From Enterococcus dispar ATCC 51266 (GTDB lineage Bacteria; Bacillota; Bacilli; Lactobacillales; Enterococcaceae): a stretch of DNA of 64,000 nt. The notes under the pieces were generated by a model. It worked only from the letters and a program-made list of their open reading frames with translations. It was not told the origin of the DNA and made no database searches. The translations under genes and the position numbers were made by a program. Below, in pieces: positions 52,160 to 60,261 of the stretch (positions are counted from its first letter, which is position 1; the number at the start of each line of letters is the position of its first letter). The stretch lies in NCBI RefSeq assembly GCF_000406945.1, contig NZ_KE136354.1, positions 1,817,249 through 1,881,248 of the forward strand, given 5' to 3'.

Positions 52160-53458
52160 ATGCAAAAGCCACTTGCTTACCGCATGCGCCCCCGCAACTT
52201 AGACGAAGTGGTGGGCCAGCAACAACTGGTTGGACCCGGCAAAATTATCCGCCGCATGGTGGAGGCTAAAATGCTGTCTTCGATGATTTTATATGGTCCT
52301 CCTGGTACCGGCAAAACGAGCATTGCTTCGGCCATTGCAGGTTCAACTAAATATGCTTTTCGTACGCTGAATGCCGCTACTGATACTAAAAAAGATTTAC
52401 AAGTTGTGGCCGAAGAAGCCAAAATGAGTGGGACCGTGATTTTATTGCTAGATGAAGTTCATCGCCTAGATAAAACCAAACAAGACTTTCTTTTGCCTCA
52501 TTTAGAAAGTGGACGCATTATTATGATTGGTGCCACGACAGAAAACCCTTATATTACCATTAATCCTGCGATTCGTAGTCGCTGCCAAATTTTTGAAGTA
52601 AAACCACTTTCAGAAACCGACATTTTACAAGCAGTCGATCTTGCTTTAACAGATAAAGAACGTGGCCTAGGAAATTATCCTGTCAAAATTGATGAAAACG
52701 CTCGTCTCCATTTGTCACGCGCCACCAATGGTGATTTACGTAGTGCGTTAAATGGCTTGGAATTAGCTGTGCGCTCCACTCCTGAAACAGATGGTACTAT
52801 TCATTTAACCCTTAGTATTATTGAAGAATGTATCCAAAGAAAAGCACTCACTCATGATAAAAACGGCGATGCCCATTATGATGTGATTTCCGCCTTTCAA
52901 AAATCTATACGGGGCAGTGATGTCGATGCAGCCCTGCACTATTTAGGACGACTGGTTGAAGCGGGAGATTTGGCGATTATTTGTCGCCGTTTAATGGTAA
53001 TTGGCTATGAAGATATTGGTTTAGCCAACCCCGCAGCAGCAGCACGAACAGTTAATGCAGTTTTAGCCGCCGAACGCTTAGGCCTACCAGAAGCACGTAT
53101 CCCTTTAGCAGATTGTGTAGTAGACTTATGTCTTTCACCAAAATCCAATTCTGCATATGCAGCCCTTGATGCAGCAATTCGTGACATTCATACAGGCGCG
53201 ACAGGAGATGTGCCCGACCACTTAAAAGACAGTCACTATCAAGGCGCAAAAGATCTTGCCCGCGGTATCGGTTATCAATATCCACATAATTTTGAAGACG
53301 CTTGGGTAAACCAACAATATTTGCCAGATAAAATCAAAGATGCGCACTATTATCAACCCAAAGCATCAGGCAAATATGAACAGGCTTTGGGTCAGCAGTA
53401 TTATCGTATCAAAGAGTGGCAACAACAAAATCGGAAAACGAAAAAATTATCCGACTAA
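52160..53458 (+). CDS. rarA: Replication-associated recombination protein A (AAA+ ATPase)
   Basis: A 432-residue AAA+ ATPase of the RarA/MgsA family acting at stalled replication forks. Walker A 'LYGPPGTGKTSIA' lies near 49, Walker B 'ILLLDEVHRLD' near 98, sensor-1 region 'IMIGATTENPYITINPAIRS' near 125, and the C-terminal tetramerisation part contains 'YEDIGLANPAA' and 'HYQGAKDLARG'. The ATG at 52160 follows AAGGAGG by about ten bases; the open frame upstream (GTG at 52112) has no ribosome site. A 6S RNA gene follows it, as is common in Firmicutes. Confidence 0.95.
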   Translation: MQKPLAYRMRPRNLDEVVGQQQLVGPGKIIRRMVEAKMLSSMILYGPPGTGKTSIASAIAGSTKYAFRTLNAATDTKKDLQVVAEEAKMSGTVILLLDEVHRLDKTKQDFLLPHLESGRIIMIGATTENPYITINPAIRSRCQIFEVKPLSETDILQAVDLALTDKERGLGNYPVKIDENARLHLSRATNGDLRSALNGLELAVRSTPETDGTIHLTLSIIEECIQRKALTHDKNGDAHYDVISAFQKSIRGSDVDAALHYLGRLVEAGDLAIICRRLMVIGYEDIGLANPAAAARTVNAVLAAERLGLPEARIPLADCVVDLCLSPKSNSAYAALDAAIRDIHTGATGDVPDHLKDSHYQGAKDLARGIGYQYPHNFEDAWVNQQYLPDKIKDAHYYQPKASGKYEQALGQQYYRIKEWQQQNRKTKKLSD

Positions 53459-53591
53459 ATTTTCAATTTATAAAAAAGATGCCATTTTTTCCACAGATTA
53501 AGTAGATAACTTCACCTTGGAAACTTCGTGACAAAGTCAAAACCAAATAAGATCCATTAGGATAGCGGTTTCAAAAACTAGAGCAATCTGG

Positions 53592-53620
53592 TTGCTACTT
53601 TTGTCCCCCTATGCTACTAT
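53592..53620 (+). promoter_or_regulatory. Promoter of the 6S RNA gene
   Basis: TTGCTA (53592-53597), a 17-bp spacer and TACTAT (53615-53620) give a good housekeeping-type promoter, placing the RNA start near 53627. Confidence 0.7.
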
Positions 53621-53624
53621 GTAA

Positions 53625-53866
53625 GTGGGAATTCTGTGATGTACGAGTTATCCTTTTTGTGTGTTGACCGAACATTTTTATTGATATATTGGGATCCGTC
53701 CTGTGTGAGAGTTGGTAACATGCCTTTTCCTTTGGTAGTTCGATACTCTAACCGTGGAACCCACCTGCTAGAAATTGCGGGATCAATACTATGGGACGAA
53801 TAACGGCATCAACGGATATTACCCATTCTTTATGAATGTAGCCGCCTGTCTTTTGACAGACGGCTT
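53625..53866 (+). ncRNA. ssrS: 6S RNA
   Basis: A structured, non-coding transcript after rarA, where many Firmicutes keep 6S RNA, the RNA that binds and holds back the vegetative RNA polymerase. The long-hairpin plan of 6S can be traced by eye: TGGG (53626) with CCCA (53822), TATCC (53649) with GGATA (53814), GTTGACC (53663) with GG..TCAAC (53805), and CGTCC (53697) with GGACG (53794). These enclose a central bubble whose 3' strand carries a small hairpin CCTGC/GCGGG (53764-53781). The apical arm has AGAGT/ACTCT and TGCC/GGTA. The body is about 205 nt, and a separate terminator hairpin follows. Confidence 0.78.
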
Positions 53867-53868
53867 TT
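53840..53868 (+). terminator. Terminator of the 6S RNA gene
   Basis: GCCG.CTGTC, loop TTTT, GACAG.CGGC, then TTTTATTTTT. Confidence 0.9.
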
Positions 53869-53895
53869 ATTTTTAACTTAGAGGAGTTTGCTTTT

Positions 53896-54168
53896 ATGAT
53901 TCGTATTTTAATCATTTTATTTGCTTTATTATTATTATTCTTAAGTTATGTTTTATTAAAAAAACCGCAACTTTTAACCCCTTTATTGGAACAAAAAGAA
54001 GATTTAAGCTTTTTAAATACTTACGGCCAACTATACCTTGCTTTTGGTATTTTGGGCTTTATTGCTGCAGCAGTAAACTTGAAAATCATCATTTTATTCT
54101 ACATTTTTCTTGCTCTGGTCCTTGCCGCTCTTTTTAGTCTAAAATTGGCTAAATCACTCAAAAAATAA
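53896..54168 (+). CDS. Small membrane protein of unknown function
   Basis: A 90-residue protein with three hydrophobic helices: about 3-20, 43-60 and 62-82. The short loop between the first two contains 'KKPQLLTPLLEQKEDLSF', and the C-terminus is basic (KLAKSLKK). I do not recognise the family. AGAGGAG lies before the ATG. It comes right after the 6S RNA terminator, so it must have its own promoter or rely on read-through. Confidence 0.65.
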   Translation: MIRILIILFALLLLFLSYVLLKKPQLLTPLLEQKEDLSFLNTYGQLYLAFGILGFIAAAVNLKIIILFYIFLALVLAALFSLKLAKSLKK

Positions 54169-54191
54169 TCTGCTTTTTGATAGCTTCTTTT

Positions 54192-54219
54192 TTGCAATTA
54201 CCCTAAAGTAGTTTACAAT
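54192..54219 (+). promoter_or_regulatory. Promoter of the universal stress protein gene
   Basis: TTGCAA (54192-54197), a 16-bp spacer and TACAAT (54214-54219) lie about 60 bp before the start codon. Confidence 0.55.
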
Positions 54220-54279
54220 AAACTTGTAGATAACAAATGCTTTAAGTTAGGGCGTTGTAAAAGTAAAGGAGTGAGTGAA

Positions 54280-54753
54280 ATGTTACAACAATATAAAACA
54301 ATTATGGTGGCTGTGGATGGTTCCAGTGAAGCAGAATTAGCTTTTAAAAAAGCGGTCAATGTTGCCAAACGAAATGAAGCCAAACTGGTAATTGCTCATG
54401 TCATTGATACACGCGCTTTCCAAACTGTTTCTTCTTTTGATGGGATGTTAGCGGAACAGGCAACAGAAATGGCCAAACAAACTTTAGCGGACTACACTGC
54501 TTTTGCCAAAGAACAAGAATGTCACGATATCAAAACTGTCATTGAATATGGTGCACCCAAACCAATTATTGCTAAACAACTACCGCAAGAACACGATGTC
54601 GACTTAATTATGTTAGGTGCTACCGGCTTAAATGCAGTGGAACGTTTATTCATTGGCTCTGTTTCTGAATATGTCATTCGCAACGCACCATGTGACGTTT
54701 TAGTCGTCCGAACAGACCTTGATAATAAAGTCGTAGAACCAGAAAAAGAGTAA
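54280..54753 (+). CDS. Universal stress protein, UspA family
   Basis: A 157-residue cytosolic USP. It has the family opening 'YKTIMVAVDGSSEAELAFKK' and the ATP-binding signature 'LIMLGATGLNAVERLFIGSV' (G-2x-G-9x-G-S type) near 112-131, so it probably binds ATP. The ATG at 54280 follows AAGGAG by eight bases; a GTG three codons upstream overlaps it. It is a single-gene unit with its own promoter and a bidirectional terminator. Confidence 0.9.
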   Translation: MLQQYKTIMVAVDGSSEAELAFKKAVNVAKRNEAKLVIAHVIDTRAFQTVSSFDGMLAEQATEMAKQTLADYTAFAKEQECHDIKTVIEYGAPKPIIAKQLPQEHDVDLIMLGATGLNAVERLFIGSVSEYVIRNAPCDVLVVRTDLDNKVVEPEKE

Positions 54754-54770
54754 AAAAATCGTTTATATTA

Positions 54771-54820
54771 AAAAAAACCTGAAACAAGTGATTTTCTAAC
54801 CACATGTTTCAGGTTTTTTT
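54771..54820. terminator. Bidirectional terminator between the USP and sortase genes
   Basis: AAAAAAACCTGAAACA pairs with TGTTTCAGGTTTTTTT. The T-run on the right overlaps the sortase gene's stop codon. Confidence 0.92.
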
Positions 54821-55931
54821 AACGTGCCAAAATACAACGATTGATTTGTTCATTAATACAAGTCTGTAAACTAATTCGCTCCCCAGTTTCATCCAACATT
54901 CGTGGCAATACGTCATCTTTTAAATCATTGGCATTATACCCTTCATCTGTTACATCTACGACTTCGTAAACATGGTACGTCTTTTGATTTCCATTATCAT
55001 CATAAACAGTAATGGGTGCTCCGACATAAAGTTCCATTACACTATGAAAATCACCAGGATTATGGCCAATAAAATGAGTCGGGGCTCCATCATTCACAAG
55101 ACCTGTTCCATTCCATGTTGCAGCACCTGTTTCAGGTGCAGAACTAGCACCTTGCATTTGTCGATAAGGGACCGTTAAGCCATTAAATTGGAGAGCACTT
55201 TTCAATTTACTTGTATTTGGAATCTCTCTTTTTTCAGCTGTGTTAGAAATTTGATCCGCCTTTTGAAACTGCTCTCCTGTCTTAGCAGTTTGTGGTGCGC
55301 TCGCTCTGTTTACACTGTCATGCTGGATTTGAGATGGAGTAGTAGTTTTATTTGGGGCTTTCGGTATGACTTCAACTTCAAATTCTTTTTTTGTGACATT
55401 GTTGGCCTTATCTTTAACTTTTATTGTTACTTTTTGTTTGCCAACTTTTTTTGTATCGACTCGACTAATTTGGCTTTTCGTCACAGGAATCGTTTTATCT
55501 ACGTTATCTAAAATATGCACATAACCCATCCAATTAATTTTTGTGCCATACGCAATTTGCAATGGCTTTTTTTGTTCAATCACTGGTGGTGTTTGGTCAA
55601 CTAAATTCACTGTAATCTTTCGGCTTAATACTTTATCAAAATGAACATAAATTTTCAAAGGCACTTGGTATTGTCCTGGCTTTTTATGTTGCATAAATGC
55701 CAACTTAGGCACCTCAACTTTAGTTACTTGCGGCATTTGGTTTACATGTGCAGCTTCAAATAGCACTTCTTTGGTTAAAGCGGAATTTGAGGCGGCCGGT
55801 AGCGTAATCGTATCAACAAGGACTTCATCTAATCGTCGTTCCGCACTAGCATACATCTTAAAAAAGCTAATTCCAACAGATAAAAGACAAATCAACGTCA
55901 TGCTAGCAAATAGTAGTTCTCGTTTTTTCAT
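54819..55931 (-). CDS. Sortase-family protein with an extracellular Ig-like domain
   Basis: A 370-residue membrane-anchored protein: an N-terminal signal-anchor helix (about 6-26), an extracellular bacterial Ig-like domain (about 110-190, with 'TPPVIEQKKPLQIAYGTKIN' and 'KQKVTIKVKDKANNVTKKEF'), a low-complexity Thr/Gln/Lys linker, and a C-terminal sortase domain. The catalytic residues can be seen: His in 'THFIGHNPGDFH' near 289, Cys in 'ISLQTCINEQ' near 358, and Arg in 'NRCILAR' at the very end. The sortase motif is LQTC where classical enzymes have TLxTC. The long Ig-like spacer is unusual for a sortase. No pilin or LPXTG substrate is next to it; the MPATG adhesin is 35 kb away. AGGAG lies six bases before the ATG at 55931. 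Confidence 0.82.
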   Translation of the reverse strand: MKKRELLFASMTLICLLSVGISFFKMYASAERRLDEVLVDTITLPAASNSALTKEVLFEAAHVNQMPQVTKVEVPKLAFMQHKKPGQYQVPLKIYVHFDKVLSRKITVNLVDQTPPVIEQKKPLQIAYGTKINWMGYVHILDNVDKTIPVTKSQISRVDTKKVGKQKVTIKVKDKANNVTKKEFEVEVIPKAPNKTTTPSQIQHDSVNRASAPQTAKTGEQFQKADQISNTAEKREIPNTSKLKSALQFNGLTVPYRQMQGASSAPETGAATWNGTGLVNDGAPTHFIGHNPGDFHSVMELYVGAPITVYDDNGNQKTYHVYEVVDVTDEGYNANDLKDDVLPRMLDETGERISLQTCINEQINRCILAR

Positions 55932-56350
55932 ATCCATCTCCTCTGTTCTTTTAAGTTAATATTTTCAAAAATGATGAAAACAATTAATTTCCTCGCTTAG
56001 TAAGCACACAACTCTATTAAGTCTCTTTATACAACAATATTATATAATCTTATCAGCAAATAAAGTACAGTATTTTAACTCGATTTACCATTAAATAACC
56101 TTCATTTTCTGAATATAATTACGTAATTTTATTAAAAGCAGCAACATTATTTTAATATAACGTTAAATATTTATATATAATGAATTTATCTGATAGAGAA
56201 GAAAATCAGAAAATAGTGCTTATTATTATTCGCACAAATTATTTAATTGTGTTAAAATTAAATTAAATATGATTAACTATTCATATGTTTTTTGCTAAAT
56301 TTAGCCATTTCCGTAAAAATTAACAATCAATATCACTTGGGGGTAGTCAA
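55932..56350. other. AT-rich gene-free divergent region
   Basis: About 420 bp, very AT-rich, between the divergent sortase and CDF genes. It must hold both promoters, but several TATAAT-like boxes are possible and I cannot choose between them. I see no gene, hairpin of note or repeat. Confidence 0.5.
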
Positions 56351-57241
56351 ATGCATGAACATGAATCGGCACCGACAAATATCAAACGGGCGTTCAAATT
56401 AGGTATTTTAATTAATCTAATCTTTGTTGTTATTGAAACAGTTTTTGGCTTTTCCGCTAATGCGTTATCCTTAATAGCTGATGCCGGCCACAACTTAAGT
56501 GATGTTTTAGGCCTGGTCGTTTCGTGGGTAGCTGTCTTATTAAGCAGTCGCCCCCGCACTTCTGCTAGAACATATGGATATAAGCGCAGTTCAATTTTAG
56601 CTGCATTATTTAATGCCATTTTTTTATTGGTAGCCATTGGCGGTATTCTAGTAGAGGCAATCCAACGCTTACAACACACCCAACCTGTAGCAGAAAATAA
56701 AGTCATCGTGGTAGCTTTAATTGGTATTTTAATTAACGGTTTTACTGCTTATCTTTTTATGAAGGACCAGCACCACGATTTAAATGTGAAGGGGGCCTTT
56801 TTGCATATGGCTGCGGATACGCTGGTTTCTGTTGGGGTTGTCCTAGCTGCAATTGTCGTAAAATTCACCCATTGGTTCTGGTTGGATCCTGTTATCAGCT
56901 TAATCATTGCTGTCATTATTTTTATGGGCACGTGGGGATTATTACGTGATGCTGTTAATTTATCCCTAGATGCTGTACCAAAAGCCGTTGACTACGATGA
57001 AGTAAAGCAATTCATTGAAGCCACTCCTGGCGTTTTGGCCATTCATGACTTGCATATTTGGGGATTAAGTACAACCGAAAATGCTCTTACTGTTCACATT
57101 TGTCGTCAAACATTAGCAGATAACAATCAGTTTTTAGAACACCTCGATCATGAATTAACAAAAAATTTCGCCCTTTCTCATATCACTATTCAAGTCGAAC
57201 TTGGTGAAATAAAAAATGAATCTGTAAAACACAGTATTTAG
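56351..57241 (+). CDS. czcD: Cation diffusion facilitator (Zn/Cd/Co efflux, CzcD-like)
   Basis: A 296-residue CDF transporter that exports divalent metal, most likely Zn2+, in exchange for protons. It has six membrane helices. The metal-binding HxxxD pairs are 'DAGHNLSDVLG' (helix 2, near 46) and 'HMAADTLVSVGV' (helix 5, near 150). A His-containing loop 'KDQHHDLN' precedes helix 5, and a cytoplasmic C-terminal domain includes 'IHDLHIWGLSTTENALTVH', which binds metal in relatives. The ATG follows GGGGGTAG. No metalloregulator gene is adjacent. Confidence 0.92.
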   Translation: MHEHESAPTNIKRAFKLGILINLIFVVIETVFGFSANALSLIADAGHNLSDVLGLVVSWVAVLLSSRPRTSARTYGYKRSSILAALFNAIFLLVAIGGILVEAIQRLQHTQPVAENKVIVVALIGILINGFTAYLFMKDQHHDLNVKGAFLHMAADTLVSVGVVLAAIVVKFTHWFWLDPVISLIIAVIIFMGTWGLLRDAVNLSLDAVPKAVDYDEVKQFIEATPGVLAIHDLHIWGLSTTENALTVHICRQTLADNNQFLEHLDHELTKNFALSHITIQVELGEIKNESVKHSI

Positions 57242-57277
57242 AAAAAAAAGCTGAACAAAAGTCCTTCAGCTCTCCAT

Positions 57278-57467
57278 ATTTCAGCTTTTTGCCGCAGAGA
57301 GTTAATTCACGTAGCTAGATCAAAGAAAAACATAATGAGCTTGCGCAACTCTCAAGCAATAAGCTGGAATTTTATAAATTGCTCTTCAAATTTCTTGAAA
57401 TTTCAGCTTATTGCCGTAGAGAGTTAGCTCATGAAGCTAGATCAAAGAAAAGCGTAGCGGACTTCTC
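57278..57467. repeat. Tandemly duplicated intergenic hairpin repeat
   Basis: Two copies of the same unit lie 122 bp apart. The first is only its right half (57279-57346). The second is complete (57347-57467): AACTCTC...CAATAAGCTG on the left pairs with CAGCTTATTG...GAGAGTT on the right, followed by the tail AGCTCATGAAGCTAGATCAA. Shared tails such as GCTAGATCAAAGAAAA are nearly identical between the two copies. It is the best-preserved member of the family in the window. Confidence 0.75.
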
Positions 57468-57503
57468 CCAATTAATAATCCTATAAGTCTCTTTACTTAA
57501 AAA

Positions 57504-57542
57504 AATGCCTGCTCTCAAAAATTTGAGAACAGGCATTTTTTT
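57504..57542 (-). terminator. Terminator of the MacB-like ABC operon
   Basis: On the minus strand AAATGCCTG.TCTCAAA pairs with TTTGAGA.CAGGCATTT, followed by TTTTT, at the stop codon of the ATPase gene. Confidence 0.9.
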
Positions 57543-58224
57543 AATTTTCTTTTGATACTGGTTGTAACACACCATCTGTCATTTGCAATACCCGATCACT
57601 CCATTGTGTCATGCGGGGATCATGGGTCACCATGATAGTGGCTTTTTTATTTTGATGGGCTTCATTTACTAAAAGTTTGACAACTTCAAAAGCATGATCC
57701 GTATCCAATGAAGCGGTTGGCTCATCTGCCAAAATGACACTTGGATCATTATATAAAGCTCGTCCGATTGCTACCCGCTGCCGTTCACCACCGGATAAAT
57801 CACGGGGATATTTATCTTTTAAGTTTAAAATATCCAAAGAACGCAAAATGGTTTCGACGCGTTCTTTATCCAAGTTTGCTTTTTTTACTTTATCTACTAA
57901 GAAAAACTGTTCCTCAATTTTTAGAAAAGGAATCAAATTTGATGCTTGTAAAATAAAGCCGATTTCTTTAAAGCGCAGTTGGCTCCGTTTTTTTTCATTT
58001 AAATTGGTAAAATCATTGGCATTAATTAAAATACTGCCACTAGAAGGAGTTTGTAGACCACCAGCAATGGTTAAAAAGGTACTTTTACCAGAACCAGAAG
58101 GACCAATAACAGAGACAAATTCTCCCGGCTTAACTGCAAAATCAATTCCTTTCAACGCAGTAATTTGAGTATGGCCACTACCAAAAACTTTTTTTACATT
58201 ATTCATTTCTAAAGCATTTTCCAT
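57541..58224 (-). CDS. ABC transporter ATP-binding protein (MacB/LolD type)
   Basis: A 227-residue ATPase partner of the FtsX-like permease encoded just before it. Walker A 'IGPSGSGKST' lies near 40, signature 'DLSGGERQRVAIGRAL' near 139, Walker B 'VILADEPTASLD' near 160, and the His switch 'TIMVTHDPRM' near 195. This group powers efflux or mechanical signalling of the MacB type, not import. The ATG at 58224 follows GGAGG; it lies four bases after the permease stop codon. Confidence 0.92.
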   Translation of the reverse strand: MENALEMNNVKKVFGSGHTQITALKGIDFAVKPGEFVSVIGPSGSGKSTFLTIAGGLQTPSSGSILINANDFTNLNEKKRSQLRFKEIGFILQASNLIPFLKIEEQFFLVDKVKKANLDKERVETILRSLDILNLKDKYPRDLSGGERQRVAIGRALYNDPSVILADEPTASLDTDHAFEVVKLLVNEAHQNKKATIMVTHDPRMTQWSDRVLQMTDGVLQPVSKEN

Positions 58225-58228
58225 TTTT

Positions 58229-59308
58229 TTAACCTCCAATTGCTGTGATTGGATCAACTTTGGTTACTGTTCGAATTGAGAACAGACCGCCAATAACAGC
58301 TACAACTATTAAGACCACACCATATAAGAGCCAGTCATTTGTCACAATTTGAAATGGCATGGCACTCGGTAGTATCAGACTGGTTAAAAAGGCCAGTACA
58401 GCAGCACCAATAACGCCCATCACACCGACCATGAAAGATTGTGCAATAATCGATTTTGCAATAAAACCAGTTGAAATACCTTCTGCTTTCATAATGCCAA
58501 AAGTTGCTGTTTTTTGTAATGTCATGACGTACATAAAAATCCCAATAACTGCTGTTACTACAATAAATAAGAAATAAATCATCCCATTTAATGTCAAGTT
58601 TTGAGCTGAGTAACCTGGAATGGCCTCAATAAAATCACCTAATGATAGAGCATCCAAATCTTCTTTTTGAGCGGTTGTTAAATCCGGACTGCCTTTTTTG
58701 ACTAAAATACCATTAATAGGCATTTGGGCTTCAGCTTGTGGTAATTGTCCGTTGTACTTCACATTGACAAATGTTTCTGTGTCTGCATATATAACTGGTG
58801 TAACCGTATAATAAGTAGCTTTAAAGATACCAACGACTGTTAATTTTTCTTCGTATTTCCCAATCGTAATTTTATCCCCTACTTGATAACCTTCATCTGC
58901 TAAATTTTGAGAAATAATAATATCATTTTTCTTTAAATCATTACTGCCTTTGGTAACTTTTGGCAACATAAACGCATCTGAACTTGTACCAAACAATGTA
59001 ATATCTGTTGTCTTTTTATCTAATTTGGCAGCACCATTATAAATACTAATCGGTGCTTTTTTACTTGTAGTGTTTACATCATTAAAATCTTGCAAAGTTA
59101 ATTGCGAAGCGTTTAACGATTTATTGGCATCTTTGGCTAAAACCACGGTATCTGCTTGCCAATCTGCGGCGGCTTGCATAAATTCTTGTGCCAGTCCTGA
59201 AGCTAGTCCTGATAACAAGAAGACTACGTAAGAAACCAACAGCATAATCCCAATGATTAAGCCATAGCGTAACTTCGCATAGCGCATTTCTTTAATTGCT
59301 AAAAACAT
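58229..59308 (-). CDS. ABC transporter permease, FtsX/MacB-like
   Basis: A 359-residue permease: one helix at the N-terminus (about 15-38), a large extracellular domain (about 40-225), then three helices at the C-terminal end within an FtsX domain. It begins 'MFLAIKEMRYAKLRYGLIIG', typical of this family. With the ATPase it forms a single-permease exporter, possibly for antibiotics, peptides or lipids. The ATG at 59308 suits the AAGG site better than the two ATGs before it. A TetR gene lies upstream on the same strand, and an operator-like palindrome overlaps the promoter. Confidence 0.9.
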   Translation of the reverse strand: MFLAIKEMRYAKLRYGLIIGIMLLVSYVVFLLSGLASGLAQEFMQAAADWQADTVVLAKDANKSLNASQLTLQDFNDVNTTSKKAPISIYNGAAKLDKKTTDITLFGTSSDAFMLPKVTKGSNDLKKNDIIISQNLADEGYQVGDKITIGKYEEKLTVVGIFKATYYTVTPVIYADTETFVNVKYNGQLPQAEAQMPINGILVKKGSPDLTTAQKEDLDALSLGDFIEAIPGYSAQNLTLNGMIYFLFIVVTAVIGIFMYVMTLQKTATFGIMKAEGISTGFIAKSIIAQSFMVGVMGVIGAAVLAFLTSLILPSAMPFQIVTNDWLLYGVVLIVVAVIGGLFSIRTVTKVDPITAIGG

Positions 59309-59357
59309 ATTCATCATCCTTACTTATTTACAATTTTATCGCTTGAGTACGTTGTTC

Positions 59358-59386
59358 ACTTTAGCCCTACGGTGACACTTTGTCAC
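59358..59386 (-). promoter_or_regulatory. Promoter with a palindromic operator before the ABC exporter operon
   Basis: On the minus strand GTGACA (-35, 59381-59386), a 17-bp spacer and TAAAGT (-10, 59358-59363). The -35 is part of a perfect palindrome, GTGACA-N3-TGTCAC (59372-59386). This is a likely operator for the TetR regulator encoded next door. Confidence 0.6.
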
Positions 59387-59571
59387 TTTTTCTGCTTGTA
59401 AATTGCATTTAACTTAATAATTTCTTAAAATTTATCAGTAAAGAACTCTCTGCTAAACTTGTCAGTGGGAAACGAAATATCTTCTCATTCACTCGGGTAA
59501 CCTTTTTCATTGTTAAACATCACAGTCTGTAAGTTTTCTTCACTTTATCTAAGATATAAATTTTGCAAAAT

Positions 59572-59641
59572 AAAAACAAACATTCAGCTTAAGCGAACAT
59601 CAAATAATTCTGCTTAAACTAAATGTTTTAACGAATGTTTC
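59572..59641 (-). terminator. Long terminator hairpin after the TetR gene
   Basis: On the minus strand AAACATTC pairs with GAATGTTT, with an inner step (TTTAAGC with GCTTAA), followed by TTTTTATTTT. It closes the proC-tetR unit. Confidence 0.75.
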
Positions 59642-59648
59642 CAATTTA

Positions 59649-60248
59649 TTATTTTTGAATACCGTTTTTTAACCATTTAATACGCATACGGTAAACTTTT
59701 AGCAACTGCTTTTCGTCCCAGTCATTGACGATAAAAGCCGTTAAAATCTCCATGACAAAATCCATAATTAAAAACAAAAGTTCTTGTGTTTCTTCCAGCG
59801 TATCCAACTCAATATCATTTTTCAAAAGAAGCTCCTGCCATTGTAACACCATAGCATTTTGCCCATCAATGTGATGATTCCGTTTGGCAAAAACCGCCGG
59901 ATTTGCTGTCAGCAATTGAATTTGCTGCCATTCTTTGGCAGTTTTACTAAGTACTGCAATTTTTTCTAAATAGTTTGCAATCCCTTCAAATAAATCATCT
60001 GACGTGGTATAAACAGAAGTCAAAATATCGCGATGAACCGCAATAGATGCCTTTTGCACAATGTAATTATGTGCATCAGCTAAATCGATAAAGTATTTAT
60101 AAAAAGTCCCCCGCGACATTCCCATTTTTTCTACAATTTCAGATACTTTCACCTGTGAAATGTGCCGGCTATAAAAAGTTGCCAATAAAATTGTTTCAAC
60201 TTTTTCTTGTTTGACAGCAGTGAGATTTAAAAAAGTTGATTTCGGCAT
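59649..60248 (-). CDS. TetR-family transcriptional regulator
   Basis: A 199-residue regulator with an N-terminal helix-turn-helix (about 15-55; 'VSEIVEKMGMSRGTFYKYF' is the recognition part) and an all-helical ligand-binding domain. It starts at the ATG at 60248, seven bases after GGAGG and 13 bp after the proC stop codon. The next genes on the same strand are the MacB-like exporter, whose promoter overlaps a palindrome, so repression of that exporter is the likely job. The inducing ligand is unknown. Confidence 0.88.
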   Translation of the reverse strand: MPKSTFLNLTAVKQEKVETILLATFYSRHISQVKVSEIVEKMGMSRGTFYKYFIDLADAHNYIVQKASIAVHRDILTSVYTTSDDLFEGIANYLEKIAVLSKTAKEWQQIQLLTANPAVFAKRNHHIDGQNAMVLQWQELLLKNDIELDTLEETQELLFLIMDFVMEILTAFIVNDWDEKQLLKVYRMRIKWLKNGIQK

Positions 60249-60261
60249 TTTAAGACCTCCA

